Origin: Homalodisca vitripennis
Lineage: Eukaryota > Arthropoda > Insecta > Hemiptera > Cicadellidae
Assembly (NCBI RefSeq): GCF_021130785.1
Contig: NC_060207.1
Location: 197,916,001-197,980,000, forward strand
Length of the DNA: 64,000 nt
Reading direction: 5' to 3'
This document shows, piece after piece, positions 39,467 through 52,668 of this stretch (positions are counted from its first letter, which is position 1; the number at the start of each line of letters is the position of its first letter). A program made the translations under genes and the position numbers. The notes under the pieces are model-generated. The model saw only the letters and a list, made by a program, of their open reading frames with translations. It ran no database searches and had not been told where the DNA came from.

Positions 39467-42400
39467 CTATAAGGACTTTGTTTGTTTTGAGGATTTTAAA
39501 ATGTATGCTTTTACATAAAAATTTGCAAATAGGCATAGAAAGATGAAGACATTGAAGAGCCAGATATACGTGAAAACTCTGGAGATAGGACATCCATTGT
39601 AGTAGAGAAGGAAAATATACAACATAACTACTGCAAATTGAGCCTGCAACAAAAAAACTGTTATTTACTCTCCTATCAGATAAATTGCTATCTTAATACT
39701 AATAAATAAATACTCCTGCAATGTGTAATTGTAAATAATATTTAAATGATCTATACCCATATAAAGTTTTGTTGCAAAATTAACTCGTTCCTTTTAAAAA
39801 TGTTGTAAACAGTTCTGTTTATTTATGTTAATGTTACATTTACTTAATTGAAGTAGTGTTCACTTATAAAGTGTACATTAAAAGTATAACAAGGTGAAGG
39901 GGATTAAGCCACCTTAAGTAGTTTGTTTTTTATATTTACAGAAATACTAGCAGTTACTTGTGCATTTGTAACAAATTTAATTTTCTAAATTCGAGACACC
40001 ATGAATTCTTTTGTTTTCAAAAGATATCCTAAACAAGACTGAGATAAGTGGTTACAGAAAAATATTTAAATATGTTTATCCATTTTAGATTTAAATACAA
40101 ACATGGGGTCCTGAATACGCAGAGTAAAACTGCTTTTTATTTTGACTAATTACATTTCTCGAATTTATCTCCAATCTTTCATGATATATTATATAAAATT
40201 ACGAACGATTTCAGTAAATATTAAACTATTATACGGGAGTGGAGATGTCCTAAGTCGAAATGGAAACTAGAGTATAAGTCGTATTAGCTTTTCATTTAAC
40301 ACAATTTATTATGTAATAAATCATGGGATGTTACTCTATTTAACTAAAAATCATTATAAAAACAAACCCGCAAAAGGAAAACTTTTCAACGTAACATACA
40401 TAATATATAACTACTTTTGACATATGAATATCAACAGACGTTTACTAACACCTGTTTAAATATGTATAACGTTTTACTGTAATTATTATTATTGACTTTG
40501 ATTGTCTAAAACATATTCATTATCTGCTGATTTTGTCAAACGAGAGTTTTAAGACTAATGGAGCGTACCCTGGTGGGATTTCCGAAATAAGAATACGCCT
40601 GTTTATTAACTAAAAATACTAAGAATTTAGATGTAAACTCAGTACAGTGAATCTAGTAAAATTTGCGTACCAGAATAGTTTAAATTGAAAACGGAATTAT
40701 AGAGCTGTGTATATATTTTTTTAGCTTTTGAAATATTGCTGCAACTAAAAAAAAACAATTTTATCCCTCACTTAAAGATGGAGACATCGAGTAAACAGTG
40801 TTTAATTACAAATATATTATAAAACTAATGCGTTATAAATGTTAAAACCAATAATATAATACAGAACACCTATTTCAATAATAAAAAAAAAACAAAAGAC
40901 AAGTTTATATGCAAAGTGTTTAGGAATCACTTATATTTTAAGATATTCGATATTAGTATGAAAAAAAATTATAATATATACATTTCCCACAAACTCATAC
41001 TTTAAAATATGCCTTTTTATTTTTTATGTCAGTAACCAGCAAAATTTTAAATATCCTAATTTTGCACAGTAAATTATTATTTTTTCAGTTCTAAATAAAA
41101 ATAAAGAATTATATGTCATCATAATACATTTCAAAATTTTGGACAGTTTCATATTTTAGACCATTATACAAAAAAAAGAAACAATTAGGTTCATGCCAGT
41201 TTTTAAATTACAGTATAGTAAAAGTAGTTAAATCATCATTAAAAATATTTTTGTACCTATACCCTACGTCATATTTAGCTTTTAATTTTTGTTGTACACG
41301 ATTAATGATGTAGCAAACACGTATACAATTACAATTTTTCGGTGAATTACTACTGTTAAAATTTATAACTACATTTTTCTTTACCAATATTAAGTTTTAG
41401 ATTTCAAAACAATTATAATAACTTTTATAAACTATTAATATTCTTTTAATATTACACTGGTTATTGTTACTACTACATATTTATCATAATAAATATAAGT
41501 ATACTACATTCAACCTACCAGCTGAAGTTTAGTAAGGTGTCTTTTCCACCAAAGATATTTTCTTACAGATGGTCCAAACGTTGCAAGGAAGTAATAACTA
41601 TACATTATAGCGTGGACTAATATATTAATGAAGCCCGGAAATACTGCTTGATGTGCTGAAAAATAATATAAGAATTATCATCATTTTAAATAATTGAAAT
41701 GTTTTTCGTGACTTCAATGTCAGTAAACCTAGTTGACTTCCCTAATATCCGTACATGTCTATTCCCGTAACGATTAAAGACAATATAGGTTGACACAGTA
41801 GGCTGAGCCAGGGAGTTTCCGTGCCGGATGTTTCCCGACGTTCTCTTCTATCGGTCATTTGGCATTGTCAAGGGTGAGATGTACAGTAGTATCCAAAATT
41901 CCTGGAATGCCCTTGATAATTGATATAAGTACAGTTTTAAAATATGAACAAAGAGTGTTATCAATGTCCCTACAAATATTTTTATTTGGTACTCTTTATT
42001 TTTCGTTTTAATTACAGTCCACGAATTCTTTTAAATTTGAATAATTTAATGGGAAATGGTTTTCAACAGCCTACTGTACAGTATATCAGCCATCGTTAAC
42101 ACTAAACAACTTTAAAGTATGTTTGAATCGAATAAACCCCAATAATTCTTTCATCCGTATTCATAACAAAAGTTTTTTTTCTTATTCACTTAATTGTGCA
42201 ATTTTCATATCAGGATTATGTCTTTAAGGGATCTGGGTAAGTATTTGTATAAAATTAGTTTATGTCAGCTTAATAAAAAGTATTATATTTCATTAATACT
42301 TGATTCTGTGAATGGATTTACTATATTTATAATCCACTGTGTTTTTAAAGTAATTATCTATATAAATTTTAATTAGAATACATACATTTTATATACTTTC

Positions 42401-45400
42401 CCGTAAACCAAGTGAATACTACCATAGCCACATGGTGGTATACATGAAGAAAGGTTATATGTGAATTTTTCTTCCGCATCACCATGAATACCTGTACAAA
42501 AATGCATTCTTACAAAAATGTTAGTAAAAATTTCAGAAAATATATATTATGTCTATCGTGACTCTTTCAAGAATATATATTACCCATGTTAAAGTTAAAA
42601 TGCAGGTAGACGCATCTCTTATATTTAGATAGGGATTTTTTATATCAGCTAAATTTAGTACTATTGTACGATTTTGTTACCTTGGCATACAATTTGTAAC
42701 TCGAAGTAGTTGCTTTTCATAACTGCTTAGTTCTAAATAATTTTGTAATTATTAAATTTATTTCCTGCAAAAACGTGGGGATTGTTAGAAACTAAAATGT
42801 TGCACTAAACAATCATGCACGTGTTTTTAATTAAAACTGTTCCAAAACAGCTAAAATACGTATAACTCAATTTAAGCCAGATCCATGTGTGTGCAATTTT
42901 CGAGAATATTAATACAATACAGCTCATAAGAGCGAATGTAAGCGTCAAAATATTTTCAAGAAGATCTGAGATAGCTGTGAGTTAGTGAAGCTAATAACTT
43001 GAAGGGCTGAAAATTCATATCCGTTCATCCGCACGATACTCAAGAACAAAATGGATTGTAGATTTGAAATATTGTATTAAATTATATTTATGTACATGCA
43101 ACATTGGATTCAACGATGGCAAATATTATTTAACGAAATTTAAGTGGTAAAAAAAAACTGAGTAATCTCATATGACATTTTAAAATTTGCCATAGTAAAT
43201 CCTATAAATATTTTTAAGAGCTATCAAGAAACGTACCCCCTGTACATAATAAATTTTATGTAATGTCCATTTGATCACAGACAAGAATAATTTCTACAAT
43301 GATGCATGTCAATCCATGGGATTTGGCTAAACTCCATTACATACGACCCACTCATTATGCTGGCAACGTTCCTCTTTCGTTTGCCAGAGAGATGTAAAAT
43401 ATTTTTGTATGATTTTGGGTTGGTTCATCTCTCTGGGGAATATCTCTAAAATGAAATAGCTTTACACTTGAAATCTGCACGAAATCTTTGCGATCCCTGT
43501 TACACAACACTTGGTATGACGTATTCCAACATTGCAAATATTAAAATGTTTTATTTCCTCAGTTGTATCGGATAATTTTCGTAATATTCAGTAAAATTCA
43601 TGCACGACACTTTATACTATTATATAATAATTTTTCATCTATCAAATAAAGAATATAATTTATTAAATGCACCCAATGTAATCTTACAGCCTAATTTAGT
43701 TACTATATACTGCTCAAATTACATTTATTTACCTAATTGAGGAGGTAAAACTATTGGAAATATATAATAAATCTTACCGTATCTAAAAGGTCGACGATTT
43801 TCAAAATCAAGAAGTTCCAAAACAGTATGAGGTACTGAAAAGCAATAAAATATTATTTTGCAAAATGTGCATTGTAATATGAAAAATAAAATTAAAAAAA
43901 AAACACTTAGAAATAATAGTTTTCATGTTTCGTGATCCCTAAACTTGCTGTAATTGTTTATATGATAAACGTTAATAAACTGAGAAGCACATCACAGAAT
44001 AATAATATTTAAGAAATAAATTTAATATTGAAAATAAAGAAAATTGTTGTTTACTGGATACAAGTAGATGTAGATTATTGTGAATAAGAAATAAACAAAA
44101 CACAAGCATATAATTTCATCAGCTACTTAACTCACCATGTTTTTCAATTCATTGATGTTTTCATCATACTCGGTCGGAATTCTACAACTGATGGCCACAC
44201 AATATGGTATGTGTTCGTAGTAATAATAAAACTATAAGAAAACAAATTGAGCTGTTTAGTATCAAAATATGTAAAACGAGAATATTCCTAGTAATTACAA
44301 TTACGAACGTAAAAATTTTACAAAATGTAACTTCAACACCTAAAACGTCTACATACACAAGAAGGATAATAATTTAAAACTGCATTATTTAAATAAAGAG
44401 AAACCCCCTTTTAATAATATACATATTTAAACTAAATATAAATATTTCTTGCATGTTTCCATAATGTAAGTACTATCAAGAAATATATAATTTAAATTAA
44501 TAATACTCGGGATTTTATAATTTTTATATAAGTAAAGTTTTTATATTATAAAGTACAGTACAGTTAAATTTTATAATTAAGTAAAGTTTCTGGAAATGTA
44601 TTTATTTTGCGACGCATATAAATTTGAATAAACGTCTCTGGATAATTTCTAAACAAATCTTGGAACTCATATTACAGAAGTATTAGCTGCAAAGTATTGT
44701 CATGAGGGGTTCATGAAATTAACTATCTTTCTAATGTGAGATATTAAATATTCATAGGTGTAAATATAGGCTAGTTGAGAAATACACCGTAGTAAACTAT
44801 GCTCTAAAGGGTGTAGATAGTCTTTTGTTAGTTATTTGCAAGTTGAAGTAAAAATTAAATTTTCATTTTGTACCTATAAACGTGTAATAATATTTCAAAT
44901 ATGCAACAATTTCCAAAAGCACTGAAATAAATATACTTATATTTGTACTGTGAGGCACATGGTTTATTGCGTAATATGACAACATTCGATGTGTAATGCA
45001 TTTTATTCGGAAGGTATTTCAACAATATTTCCCCAGTTACTTTTGCCATCAGTTGTGCTTGTTTGAAAACACTACATTCTAATATTCTATGATTATTAGC
45101 TGTGGATGAGAACATACAGTTATATAAGCACGGTTTAAACCGTTGCTTTCAATGTCAGTCATTGGGTAACCTTGAAGAATAAAACTGAAATTATGAATTG
45201 TTTATGGCGTTTATTTCATAAATCTTTTTTTATAAAATTTCTCATAAGATTTTTCCAAGAAGTGCAATAATGCTTTTGATATAATTCAGAACAAAAGATT
45301 AACATTCACTAGACCTTAATGAGATATATTGTTTAGATTTTAATTCTAGTGCAAAAAAAATGAATTTGGTTTTACACGCAATGGATTCAATTTAAGATGC

Positions 45401-48400
45401 CATATCACAGAATATTACTTTTGTGAGATAGAAGCAAATTGATAGAACATGGTCATCTTTAAGCCTGGTAATACTTTATTAATTCTTATACACCGAATTT
45501 GGCATATGTTCATTAACGAGGTGAAATAACAAAGGAATGAGTAGTTACAGTATTATTGGACGGGTATCGACACATCAGCCCACAGTATGTTTTATTGTAA
45601 CGGTAAAACACAATTCCATACCAATTACACACAGTTTCCTGCTTCAAGTGTTTTAGAAATGAACCGGTTGTGGACTAACGATGACCCTATTTGGTAGCTA
45701 GAGTAAGGATGAATTATAAAGTATATTTATAAGACATTGTATACCTTTAGAACTTTACTGAGAGTTTTGTACTCAGACTAGTGAAACAGCGAAGGTAGAC
45801 TCTCTCAAAATCCAAACGGAATTAGGATCAGTGTATCCACGTTCGAATCAAGTGAATTTATACAGGAATACAACTGCAAAGAGGTATCTTCTAGACTTAC
45901 AGTGTATTCTCATGTTTGTACTAATACGCACTCCAATTGAGAGATCTAGGGGTAAGTCCTGGTAAGGATCCATCATAATAGCAGACACGTAAATTCAAAA
46001 TAGCATGCATATCCAATTAGAACTTTAAAGAGAAAAAGTACAGTGAAGTTTCTCAAGTAATGTGTGGTTGACTGTTACGTGATTCAAAGTTGTCACAGAA
46101 TGCGTTGTCCGTGCTCAAACTATCTTCTTTTACAATTTCTTTCTAAAAAGTTCAACTACTAATACCACTGTGTTTTGAGTTTTAATTTTGATTTAAATAG
46201 CATGTTTAATTGTCCATAAAACTTCCTTAAAAGAAAACTGTCCATACCGATTAGAAAATTTTAATTCATCTCCTCAGGAATGGAACTCCTCAGGATAAAT
46301 TAAAGCTCACTTGATAATACGTTCGTATCTCACGTCAAAACTGCTTTTCACAATAATTACTAAATTCATTATTGATGAATCTTTTCAAGTAAAAAAGTTA
46401 ATCTCTAGGTTTGTGGAAACTTTATTAAGTTATTGGATCTATATCACATACGTTATATACGTTATACCTTTTCCCCTCAAATATCTTGTCCTCTTAGGAT
46501 ACATTTCCTTAACTCCTATAAATTTAGAAATAGAATAATTAATTATTATTTGATATAAACTTATTAGTTATTGAACATATCATTAACTAAAGCTACTGTA
46601 TTGAGTACAATAGTGAGTAAAATGTACTCTAAGGTAAATAACAGTCCATTGACTACCCTATATTATGAAATCGTGTAATATTATGCAAATCATATACGAT
46701 ATGGCATATCAATTATTCCATTTCCAAATACGTCGCTGATATTATGCTACATCAATTTGTATCGATAATCACTATCAAAATGCCCCTAAACTTTTAAACG
46801 TCTCCGAAAATTCCGGCAATTATTTGATTACTGTTATAGCAATTTAAATTAATAGATTTTACAACTTAAAGTAACCCTTTATTATGGAGTTTTTATGAAT
46901 AACTATAAATTGAATTTTTTATGGTTGGGAAGTATGGTTTTTTACTTTTGTCTATCTAGACTTATAGATTCGCATAGCTTAGATGGACTATCCACCTTAG
47001 ACGATGAGTTTTTCACCAACTATATTGCAAAACTAGAGTGCTGATGGTTTGGCTCGGAATACAGGTAACGCATATTCAAATCCTGTCTGACACCGTAGCA
47101 CTTTTTATCCTCTTTTAACTCTTTTTCAAAAATAATTAAAATAAAATAAAATATAAGCATTGTGCACACTGATGTCAAAATGCGCTCTTACCGGTATTAA
47201 AATTAAACCGCTGTTGTAAATAACTTGAAAAATGTTATAAAGTCGCATAACAGTCTTCATGTCGTAAGGTTCTCTTTTATCCATGTAGGCTGGACCTATC
47301 TTCAAAATGATTACCAAATAGATGCCGATGATCACTACTATGGGAACTGGTGAGTTCATTAGTATCCAATCCTTAGTTATTATATCTGAAAAAAAAACAA
47401 ATAAAATTATTTTGTATTACTAATTTTTTTTAATAATGTCTGGATATTACTAGTTTTCATTTCTTTCATGTTTCAATCACTGGAGACAGCCGATCTTACC
47501 TTAAAATGTAAATTAACCTATTTTATAGTACATATGTACCACACTATAACAAAGGGTTCCGTGGTTTGTGTTATTTTATCCGTGTATTCTTAAGTTATTT
47601 TATACTCGTTATCTATATACTTTAAAAAATAGAAAACCAACTTATTAATTTCTAAAAAATATTATACACTTTTAGAATTACTAAAGATTTAGGAAATTTA
47701 AAAATACTAACAATGCAAATTAGTAAACACCCTTATACTAAATTATTCACTACAGTGTAAGAAACAAGATTTAAATAACCACCAAGATATCGTTTTTGGT
47801 TTTTTAACTATATGTATTTATATAAAACAACCTGCGCTTTATGAAATATACATTTTAACATAAATGTTGGTTTTGAACCTATAAATCCTAATATTAATTC
47901 CTTTCAGCGTAATATAAGGGGTTATCTGGGTGTTTGTGTGGCCCAATACTTACTGTCCAATCCTATTTTTAATAAAAAGGTGTTTAATCACCGATTTATC
48001 GAGCAGATTTTTCAGTGTTCTCAATTCTAAGTTCATTATTTGACTTATTCTGAATGCACATTTACATCTATAAACAACTGTACACTATCAAACACCGGGG
48101 TATGTTTCCCTGGTTTAAAGTTACTATAGATTCAATTCTTATATTAAGACTTAACAAATAAAAAGACTTTTAAAAACTTAACAAATTTAAACACAAACAC
48201 AATATTTCTGCTATAAATAGACGTACTTCATAAAAACAATAGACTTTTTTCATCAATTTCTACAGGGCTGCCAACTACACAAATCAAAAACAATAAATAA
48301 TTGTTACAAAAAGTTGAAGTTGCAAAATCTCCTATAAGAAATGAATTACAGTAAAACCATACTAATAATTAATATAAGCACAGCCCAATGAGGTTTTATC

Positions 48401-48801
48401 TATCATAGCTTTTGCCGACAGCTTCAAAGGGAGTCCTCGGTGGCAAATTCTGACCATCTCATGTTTTGGGAAATTTCGTAACATAGATGAGTACTTTCCT
48501 AATCACTAAAATTTAAAGCGGCGTTAAAAATATTTGTACACACTAAAAAGGTAAACAAATTGGAAATACATATGTATATTGAAATAAATATTGTTAATCA
48601 AATATGTTGAACCAGAACAGTTGATTACACTAGAATTCCTCTTTTAATTAATCTTTTACAACTTTAGAGACCAAGGTTGGATTATGTCGCGACTTTAAAG
48701 ACCAGTGGAGCGTAGTCCAGAAAGATGTTTGAAATAAGAATAGACCTATATAAATTCCAGGAACCTTAAAAATGCCAATGTCATATTACAGCGCAATATC
48801 A

Positions 48802-48857
<56 letters not shown>

Positions 48858-49623
48858 CTAGTAAGACCTCATTGGGTCAAAAAGGGTATACTTCCAGTAC
48901 TTTTTACCCACCTCCGTTCTAAGCCATTTAAAGAGTAATAGTTTATCTTTCCCAAAGACGAAAGTATATCGTATAACTAAAAAGTTATTGCGGCTACTAT
49001 GAGTCTGTTCCGATCGTTTAACTTCACTCATTCAATTCGTTTACGGTTCCACCATTGACTTATGCTGTTGCAAAGACCAAGACAATTATCACATATGTTG
49101 GTTTTGGAATAAAACGAAGATTAATTTCAAGTGATGAAGTGATTTTGATAATTCCACCGTTCAAGAAATACTTATAAGGATATAATGTGCCTGGTATAAG
49201 AGGAAGAGTATGTTATCCGTTTGCTTTTCTTTAACTGGATTTGTAAATATAAATCATTTTTGAATTCATCTGAAGACTAGTAATATGTTATTGATGAAAG
49301 TATAAATTGCGAACAAAACTGTATCTGTTTAAGCAACTAACGACTGAAAAATATACAGGATATATTATTATTGTATTTTCCTTATTAAAAATAAGCTAAA
49401 CTTGTAAAAAATAAGTAAGTCATAATTAAGGTTTTATTGCCATTACATTGCCTCATGCTCTCCTGCTCTCCTTCTTTTATATGTAAGTAAACATATAATT
49501 ATATTAAATATTATATTTTATTAATTCTATGACAAGTTTCAATTTCTTACCTGCGCCCAATAAATTAGTGAGGTCATCTTCTGAATGTGATTCAACTTTA
49601 GATAACGCTGAACCAGTTTCCAT
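39467..49623 (-). CDS. ELO-C: very-long-chain fatty acid elongase with a 1-nt frameshift in exon 4
   Basis: Coding exons in transcript order: 49551-49623 (tentative start), 47192-47385, 44136-44231, 43777-43834, 42386-42491, 41519-41655, 39467-39643. Exon 2 has [22 protein letters not shown] and [12 protein letters not shown]. Exon 3 has CVAISCRIP. Exon 4 ends KIVDLLDT. Exon 5 has VMRKK and the catalytic HVYHH. Exon 6 has [12 protein letters not shown] and [11 protein letters not shown]. Exon 7 ends KQTKSL. Exon 4 is 58 nt where both complete paralogs have 57; the extra base is in a run of five A (43798-43802 area), which puts both halves in different frames. Either this is a young pseudogene or the base is an assembly error. 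Without it the protein would be about 279 aa. The exon 1 call rests on an ATG in good context (ACGATGG), phase 1 and a GTAAGA donor; it has no family motif. Confidence 0.86.
47034..47120 (+). mobile_element. Truncated copy of the tRNA-derived SINE
   Basis: GAGTGCTGATGG followed, after an internal deletion, by GGTAACGCATATTCAAATCC and the CTGTCTGACACCGTAGCACT block, matching 33,963-34,060. It lies in intron 2 of ELO-C, about 70 bp from the donor of exon 2. Confidence 0.6.
48804..48854. repeat. (AT)n microsatellite
   Basis: About 24 AT units in the first intron of ELO-C. Confidence 0.97.
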
Positions 49624-50634
49624 CGTTTTGGATTTCTCTCTAAGTTCACTAAATCACGTAGTAGATCTCGTAAAATATCACTATTTGTTTGAGATGATTT
49701 AAAAGCACAAAAATATTCACTAAGGACACAGTTTATCATAAATAAAACGTTCTGAACATAATGCACCCGCCAAAAACATTGAAATACAAATCACTTAAAT
49801 CCTTGTTTTAGTTAATATAACTCCATTACACTAACTTTGCAAAGTTTATAGAAATATTTATAAATTACCATATAGTGTATAAAAAAGAATTTTCACTAGA
49901 ATTCCATGAAATATATTATAATGTATTTTTCCATAAAACAAATACTAGTCTCTAAGCAATTCCTGCAAACCCCACGCGAGCACTGCAAATGTCAATGTCC
50001 TGTATTGTATGTTAATTTATGCACACAAGAAAATATTTCCCTTGCATTATTCAAGCTAATTCAATGAATCATGTATATGGTTAAAAGTCACCGCCTGTTT
50101 TCGGCCGTTTGGTGAAAATTAAACACGTAGAGCTGTAGTGTACCGTATTACAGAGGATGTAAAAATATAGTTTACAAATGCTAAAGCTTACAAATTAAAC
50201 TATCATTTTTCGATTTCATACTTGAATCTTCCCATTAGACGAATATTATCCCGTAACCCAATATATTTATTGTAAAGTTATGAAACTCATTCGTTTATTC
50301 TATTTAAATTTGGCTTAATATCATTTCTGCATCTTCTGCTGAACTTAGCGAATCCTACAAGAAACTGAACATGTGTATAATTCATGTGCATATCTGACTA
50401 GATTCCTAAGAACTTAGAGGTGTAAACATAAAACGTTACTTACTAAAATTTTACATATACAATATTAAGTTTGATTATGAGCCATGTCTCTCTATGGAAT
50501 GATACCAAAGCTTAGTTAGACCTGACGAGTCTGCAGAATATCTCTAACAAGACTTGACCTACGTGCTCCAGATTTAACTTAAAAGTTCATGCATTCTAGA
50601 AGCTTTTTTCTTTTTGGAATTTTTAATTAATTAG

Positions 50635-50701
<67 letters not shown>

Positions 50702-51918
50702 ATATTAACACATGTACCCTTACCATCTCAACAAATAAAACATTAATATTAATAGTGACTTGGAGTGCAGCCTTTAATTATTGAATCACTGATACGAAAC
50801 CCAACTTGATTAAACAACAATCTTAAAGTGTATATAGCAAGAATTATCGAGAACTATTAAATATTTGACTTTAAGTTTTGCATGAAATTCCATTTCTATA
50901 AGAATGAGTTCTATGATGCGTCATTTTAGTGTTAATAACATTTTGAAAATATTGTGTTTCCGTTTTTTCTGTCCAAATAACTTCTTAAGAATGGAATGAG
51001 CTATAGATTAGAAACTTGGCATGCAACACCTGATAAATCTATCATGACACGTGATGTGGTGTACCTCTACCTTGTTTACATAAGAAAGATCTCTTTCAAT
51101 GATGGTGAATTCCATTCTTCATTATAGTATATGGCCAAATCGCCATCTAGGATAAATCTCAAACCTCCAAACAGCGGGATCCAGTAGGGAAAAGTACCCC
51201 TCATATGATTAAATGGTAATTTAATTTTTACTCATAGGATGTCCAGATTGTTTTTTCACATTTAGTTTTTTAACTTAACTCCATATTAACGTTTTCGTGC
51301 CTATTAATTTTTGAACTCTTTCTTTGCCTGTAGTTAGCAATTAAAATCCATATTAACGACAGAATTTCTGTACAAAAGCGTGTTGATAGATGGAAAATGC
51401 TTCATCGAGATTTATTATATTGAAAACATTGAAGTATAATGTTATGTAGTTTATTTTCTGTTTGTGTGGGCTTAAGAAATTGTATACATAAATATCTAAA
51501 ATACATGTGATTAAAATGACGACCAACATTAAATGAATTATTATCGGTTGTCTCAAAACCACTATTAATTCCATTTCCCCATATTTAAAATACCTTATTA
51601 ATTCAATGTCTTCAAATGAAAAATTGTCTACAATCTAAGTAGTGTACTAATTTCTTGTGAGGTATATTTATTTTACTCATACCATAATTTTTTAGAATAC
51701 CAAACCATTACGCAACATCGAAAAACTTTTATGGCTAATTAAAGAAACATTTTTTGAATATAAATATATTTCTTCTCTTTGATTGCACGTGAGAGTAGAA
51801 TATAATTTATTGAGGAATAATCATGACTTAATGAAAATATATTTTTATGCAACTAAATCAAATTTATTGAAATTAAAAAGGAACACATCCATTTTTATGT
51901 TACGACTTAATTAACATA
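49624..51918. other. Intergenic region between ELO-C and ELO-D
   Basis: AT-rich sequence with no recognised gene. Contains the (AT)n tract at 50636-50697. The area directly above 49,623 is where the ELO-C promoter would be if the exon 1 call is right, but no element was recognised. Confidence 0.4.
50636..50697. repeat. (AT)n microsatellite
   Basis: About 30 AT units between ELO-C and ELO-D. Confidence 0.97.
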
Positions 51919-52113
51919 CTATAATGCTTTGTTCTTCTTATTAACAGTCTTAATACTAGTAGGTTTCCTAAGGTAAGCCTTAACGTAGAAGTGTATAAAT
52001 AGACACATTATAACGAAGATGTTGATGAGCCAAATGGTGGTGAACAGTGTTGACATAGGGCACTTGTAGTAATACAGGGATGAAATGTAGCCTAGAATAA
52101 CCACAAACTGGGC
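51919..52113 (-). CDS. ELO-D: last exon of a fourth elongase gene
   Basis: Acceptor TCTCTTTCAG, then 64 codons in phase 0 and TAG. It aligns throughout with the last exons of ELO-B and ELO-C: AQFVVILGYISSLYYYKCP, then TIWLINIFVIMCLFIHFYVK and AYLRKP, i.e. the final membrane segments. Its 195-nt length equals that of ELO-B exon 7. The C-terminus NKKNKAL fits a KxKxx ER-retrieval signal, expected for an ER enzyme and not seen in ELO-B or ELO-C. The upstream exons are not found before 64 kb; the Polinton begins about 0.5 kb away, so it probably lies in the preceding intron. Alternatively this exon is all that remains of the gene. Confidence 0.8.
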   Translation of the reverse strand, partial: AQFVVILGYISSLYYYKCPMSTLFTTIWLINIFVIMCLFIHFYVKAYLRKPTSIKTVNKKNKAL

Positions 52114-52205
52114 CTGAAAGAGAGTCATCTGTTAGTTTATTTAGTAATTAGGGTCTATATTCCAGTCAAATTTCCAAATCCATTTACAAACGTTTATATA
52201 AATAA

Positions 52206-52520
52206 CTAGCAGTTGCCCACGGCGTCGCCCGTAGTTTCCAAAGTGTTGCACCTTTATGAGCACGTTTGGTTCGATGAATTTAATTTCTGACGCGAATGTG
52301 TAGTTTGCCTTCTTTCCACGATCAAGACAATAAAGCGTGTATATTTGTGGGGGTTGTAATTAAGAAAATATTAAACATACTAAGCTTTGAGAGCCCATAA
52401 CAGCCTTCAAATGTGAAGTAAATACTAGACTACATGTCTCCTATGCCTGTATTTATGATATTAACGTTTTACTGTTTACACACACAAGTAGATATATATA
52501 TATGCCGGTTCTAGCGCACT
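52206..52520. mobile_element. Interspersed-repeat fragment between ELO-D and the Polinton
   Basis: Begins ACTAGCAGTTGCCCACGGCG, a start recalled from insect interspersed repeats, and continues for about 300 bp into AT-rich sequence without a frame. The left end of the Polinton may lie just beyond, but no terminal inverted repeat was recognised. Confidence 0.45.
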
Positions 52521-52668
52521 TTTGGAGCCGACCGAAAATGAATGGAAAATACTGTTTAAAGGACAATAAACGAATCTGCAAATCACGAATGAAAAATTAA
52601 CCGAATCTATAGCTGTTTGCTTCTACTTTCTTAAGATGTCTATTGGAAACTTACTCAAATCTAAAATT

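Noticed and set aside
49539..49766. 75-codon frame overlapping the ELO-C exon 1 call
   Set aside because: It reads phase 0 into the donor, whereas exon 2 needs phase 1; the shorter frame from 49623 fits instead.
51353..51574. Hydrophobic 73-codon frame as an elongase exon
   Set aside because: No ELO motif and no acceptor/donor pair in the right phase.
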